Position numbers and translations under genes: made by a program
Notes under the pieces: model-generated
What the model was told of the DNA's origin: nothing
What the model saw: the letters and a program-made list of their open reading frames with translations, nothing else
Databases searched by the model: none
Shown here: piece by piece, positions 6,677 through 8,015 of the stretch
How the letters are laid out: each line of letters opens with the position of its first letter
Numbering within the stretch: position 1 is the stretch's first letter
DNA from: Gammaproteobacteria bacterium
Lineage (GTDB): Bacteria > Pseudomonadota > Gammaproteobacteria > Steroidobacterales > Steroidobacteraceae
Assembly: GCA_010031985.1 (NCBI GenBank)
Contig: RGYP01000074.1
Location: 1-8,015 of the forward strand
Direction of reading: 5' to 3'
Length of the DNA: 8,015 nucleotides

Positions 6677-6811
6677 TCAGGGGATCAGCTTCTTGCGGCC
6701 CTTGGCGCGACGACGGGCCAGAACCTTGCGGCCGTTGGCAGTCGCCATGCGAGCGCGGAACCCGTGAGTGCGGGCGCGGCGGACCTTGCTGGGCTGATAG
6801 GTGCGTTTCAT
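6677..6811 (-). CDS. rpmH: 50S ribosomal protein L34
   Basis: L34 is a small, very basic protein of the large ribosomal subunit. The 44-aa product begins MKRTYQPSKVRRARTHGFRA and continues with RMATANGRKVLARRRAKGRK, a textbook bacterial L34 of normal length. The ATG at 6811 is preceded seven bases upstream by GGTGA (minus strand, 6823-6819), an acceptable Shine-Dalgarno match. It is the first gene of the minus-strand operon continuing into rnpA, yidD, yidC and mnmE, divergent from dnaA. Confidence 0.98.
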   Translation of the reverse strand: MKRTYQPSKVRRARTHGFRARMATANGRKVLARRRAKGRKKLIP

Positions 6812-6838
6812 GGGGGCGTCACCGAAAAAAGGTCGCAG

Positions 6839-6867
6839 AGGGTAAGCAGGGGGTCTGCCGAAGTCAA
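6839..6867 (-). promoter_or_regulatory. Probable sigma-70 promoter of the rpmH-rnpA operon
   Basis: On the minus strand TTGACT (6867-6862) matches the -35 consensus at five of six positions. It is followed after exactly 17 bp by TACCCT (6844-6839), a weaker -10. Transcription would begin near 6832, about 20 bases before the rpmH ATG. Position and spacing support the call; the -10 match is only partial. Confidence 0.6.
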
Positions 6868-6880
6868 GCCGGGGCTAAAG

Positions 6881-6889
6881 ATATCCACA
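6881..6889 (+). promoter_or_regulatory. DnaA box (near-consensus) upstream of dnaA
   Basis: ATATCCACA differs from the DnaA box TTATCCACA by one base at the first position. It lies 78 bp before the dnaA start and 14 bp upstream of a possible -10 (TATATT), a placement that fits DnaA autorepression. It is the only clear box I found between rpmH and dnaA. Confidence 0.6.
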
Positions 6890-6903
6890 GGCTGTCGAGC
6901 CGG

Positions 6904-6909
6904 TATATT
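6904..6909 (+). promoter_or_regulatory. Possible -10 element of the dnaA promoter
   Basis: TATATT matches the sigma-70 -10 consensus at five of six positions. No good -35 hexamer is present 16-18 bp upstream; that position is occupied by the DnaA box. Transcription would begin near 6916, giving a leader of about 50 bases. This is a tentative call. Confidence 0.35.
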
Positions 6910-6966
6910 CTCCCCATCCCCTTCGAACACCCTACCACCTGAGGCACCAGGGAGGCCGGCAGCTGC

Positions 6967-8015
6967 GTGGACGCATCGCTTTGGAATCGTTGTGCGCAAG
7001 CGCTTGCCGCCGAGTTGCCGGATGCCCAGTTCAACACCTGGGTTCGACCGCTGCAGGCCATCGAGACCACAGCCGAATTGCGACTGCTGGCGCCCAACCG
7101 TTTCGTCGTCGACTGGATCAGCGCGCACTTGTTGCAGCGCATCAAAGATTGGGTACGACAACAAGCGCCTGAATCGCCGCTTCAGGTCACCATCGAAGTC
7201 GGCGAGAAACCGGAGATCAGGGTGCCAGCCACCGAGGAAACCCCGGCGCTTCGCAGCAATCGCCGCAGCGGCGTCGAAATCGTCGGCGCCAGACTCAATC
7301 CCGACTCGACCTTCGACACTTTCGTGGTCGGCAAGAGCAATCAGCTCGCCAAAGCCGCCGCACAGCAAGTGGCTGAAAACCCGGGTAAAGCCTACAACCC
7401 GCTCTTCATTTACGGTGGCGTCGGGCTCGGTAAAACCCACCTCATGCATGCCGTCGGTCACGCCATCCTCGAGCGCAATCCGCAAGCCAAAATCGCCTAC
7501 GTGCACTCCGAGCGGTTCGTCAGCGACATGGTGAAAGCGCTGCAACACAACCAGATGAACGACTTCAAGGCCGCGTACCGATCGCTCGATGCGCTGCTGA
7601 TCGACGACATTCAGTTCTTTGCCGGCAAAGAGCGTTCACAGGAGGAGTTCTTCCACACCTTCAATGCGCTGCTCGAAGGCCAGCAGCAAGTCATCCTGAC
7701 TTGCGATCGCTATCCGAAAGAAGTCGACGGCCTCGAAGAGCGGCTCAAATCACGCTTCGGTTGGGGGCTGACCGTCGCCATCGAACCACCGGAACTCGAG
7801 ACCTGCGCGGCGATTCTGATCAGCAAAGGCGAAGCTGCGGGCGTACGCCTGAGTCAGGACGTGGCCTTGTTCATCGCCAAGCGCATCCGCTCGAACGTCC
7901 GCGAACTAGAGGGCGCGCTGCGGCGCGTGATCGCCAACTCGCGGTTCACGGGCCAGCCGATCACCCTCGACTTCACGAAAGAGGCTCTGCGCGATCTGTT
8001 GTCGCTGCAGGCGCG
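6967..8015 (+). CDS. dnaA: Chromosomal replication initiator protein DnaA (partial, C-terminus off window)
   Basis: DnaA is the AAA+ ATPase that binds DnaA boxes, melts the origin and loads the replicative helicase. The visible 349 residues include domain I (LWNRC, then FNTWVRPLQ and LLAPNRFVVDWI, about 5-51), a short linker (about 78-108) and most of the ATPase domain. Walker A is GGVGLGKTH (150-158), Walker B is LLIDDIQFF (210-218), the arginine-finger segment is RLKSRFGWG (259-267), and the sensor 2 segment is NVRELEGAL (310-318) with R312. Domain IV, which binds DNA, lies beyond the window. Walker A comes about 22 residues earlier than in E. coli, mainly because the linker is shorter. Residue 280 is Cys in PPELETC, where E. 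coli has Arg. The start is GTG 6967, matching family N-termini; GGGAGG (6950-6955) precedes it by 11 bases, a rather long spacing. Confidence 0.97.
   Translation, partial: MDASLWNRCAQALAAELPDAQFNTWVRPLQAIETTAELRLLAPNRFVVDWISAHLLQRIKDWVRQQAPESPLQVTIEVGEKPEIRVPATEETPALRSNRRSGVEIVGARLNPDSTFDTFVVGKSNQLAKAAAQQVAENPGKAYNPLFIYGGVGLGKTHLMHAVGHAILERNPQAKIAYVHSERFVSDMVKALQHNQMNDFKAAYRSLDALLIDDIQFFAGKERSQEEFFHTFNALLEGQQQVILTCDRYPKEVDGLEERLKSRFGWGLTVAIEPPELETCAAILISKGEAAGVRLSQDVALFIAKRIRSNVRELEGALRRVIANSRFTGQPITLDFTKEALRDLLSLQA

Noticed and set aside
6812..6966. This gap as the chromosomal origin oriC
   Set aside because: There is only one near-consensus DnaA box and no AT-rich unwinding stretch; a box upstream of dnaA is explained by autoregulation.
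6656..7534. Plus-strand open frame (292 codons) overlapping rpmH and dnaA
   Set aside because: It reads dnaA in the wrong frame; the DnaA frame from GTG 6967 carries all family motifs.

Overview
The window looks like a GC-rich gammaproteobacterial chromosome next to the dnaA replication-initiator gene. The evidence is the gene order rpmH-rnpA-yidD-yidC-mnmE, divergent from dnaA, together with a DnaA that closely follows the Pseudomonas/Escherichia type. Lineages such as Xanthomonadales, Nevskiales or Steroidobacterales would fit, but this placement is a guess from memory of protein style and was not tested by any search.

Right part (about 2895-8015): dnaA reads rightward from a GTG start and runs off the window. 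Facing it, on the minus strand, is a housekeeping operon. It holds rpmH (L34), rnpA (RNase P protein), yidD (membrane insertion factor), yidC (membrane insertase) and mnmE (tRNA wobble-uridine modification GTPase). The 155-bp rpmH/dnaA gap carries a recognisable minus-strand promoter and one near-consensus DnaA box, too few for a typical replication origin.

Left part (1 to about 2870): this appears to be an extracytosolic flavin electron-transfer module. On the minus strand are an ApbE-type FAD:protein FMN transferase and, just after it, the start of a multi-pass, histidine-bearing membrane protein cut by the window edge. Divergent from them, on the plus strand, is a tight three-gene group: a 112-aa protein of unknown function, an exported FMN-binding-domain protein with the SGATLSS flavinylation motif, and a Pr6Pr/AIG1-like membrane protein. 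The natural reading is that ApbE attaches FMN to Thr149 of the exported carrier, and that the membrane protein exchanges electrons with it. The roles of the 112-aa protein and the Pr6Pr protein are unknown.

The two parts meet tail to tail at mnmE and the Pr6Pr gene with 25 bp between them. In the classical Pseudomonas-type order mnmE is followed by mnmG (gidA), rsmG (gidB) and parAB, so the flavin module sits where that conserved block would be. No tRNA, rRNA, CRISPR array, insertion sequence or long repeat was seen, and no gap between genes exceeds 300 bases.
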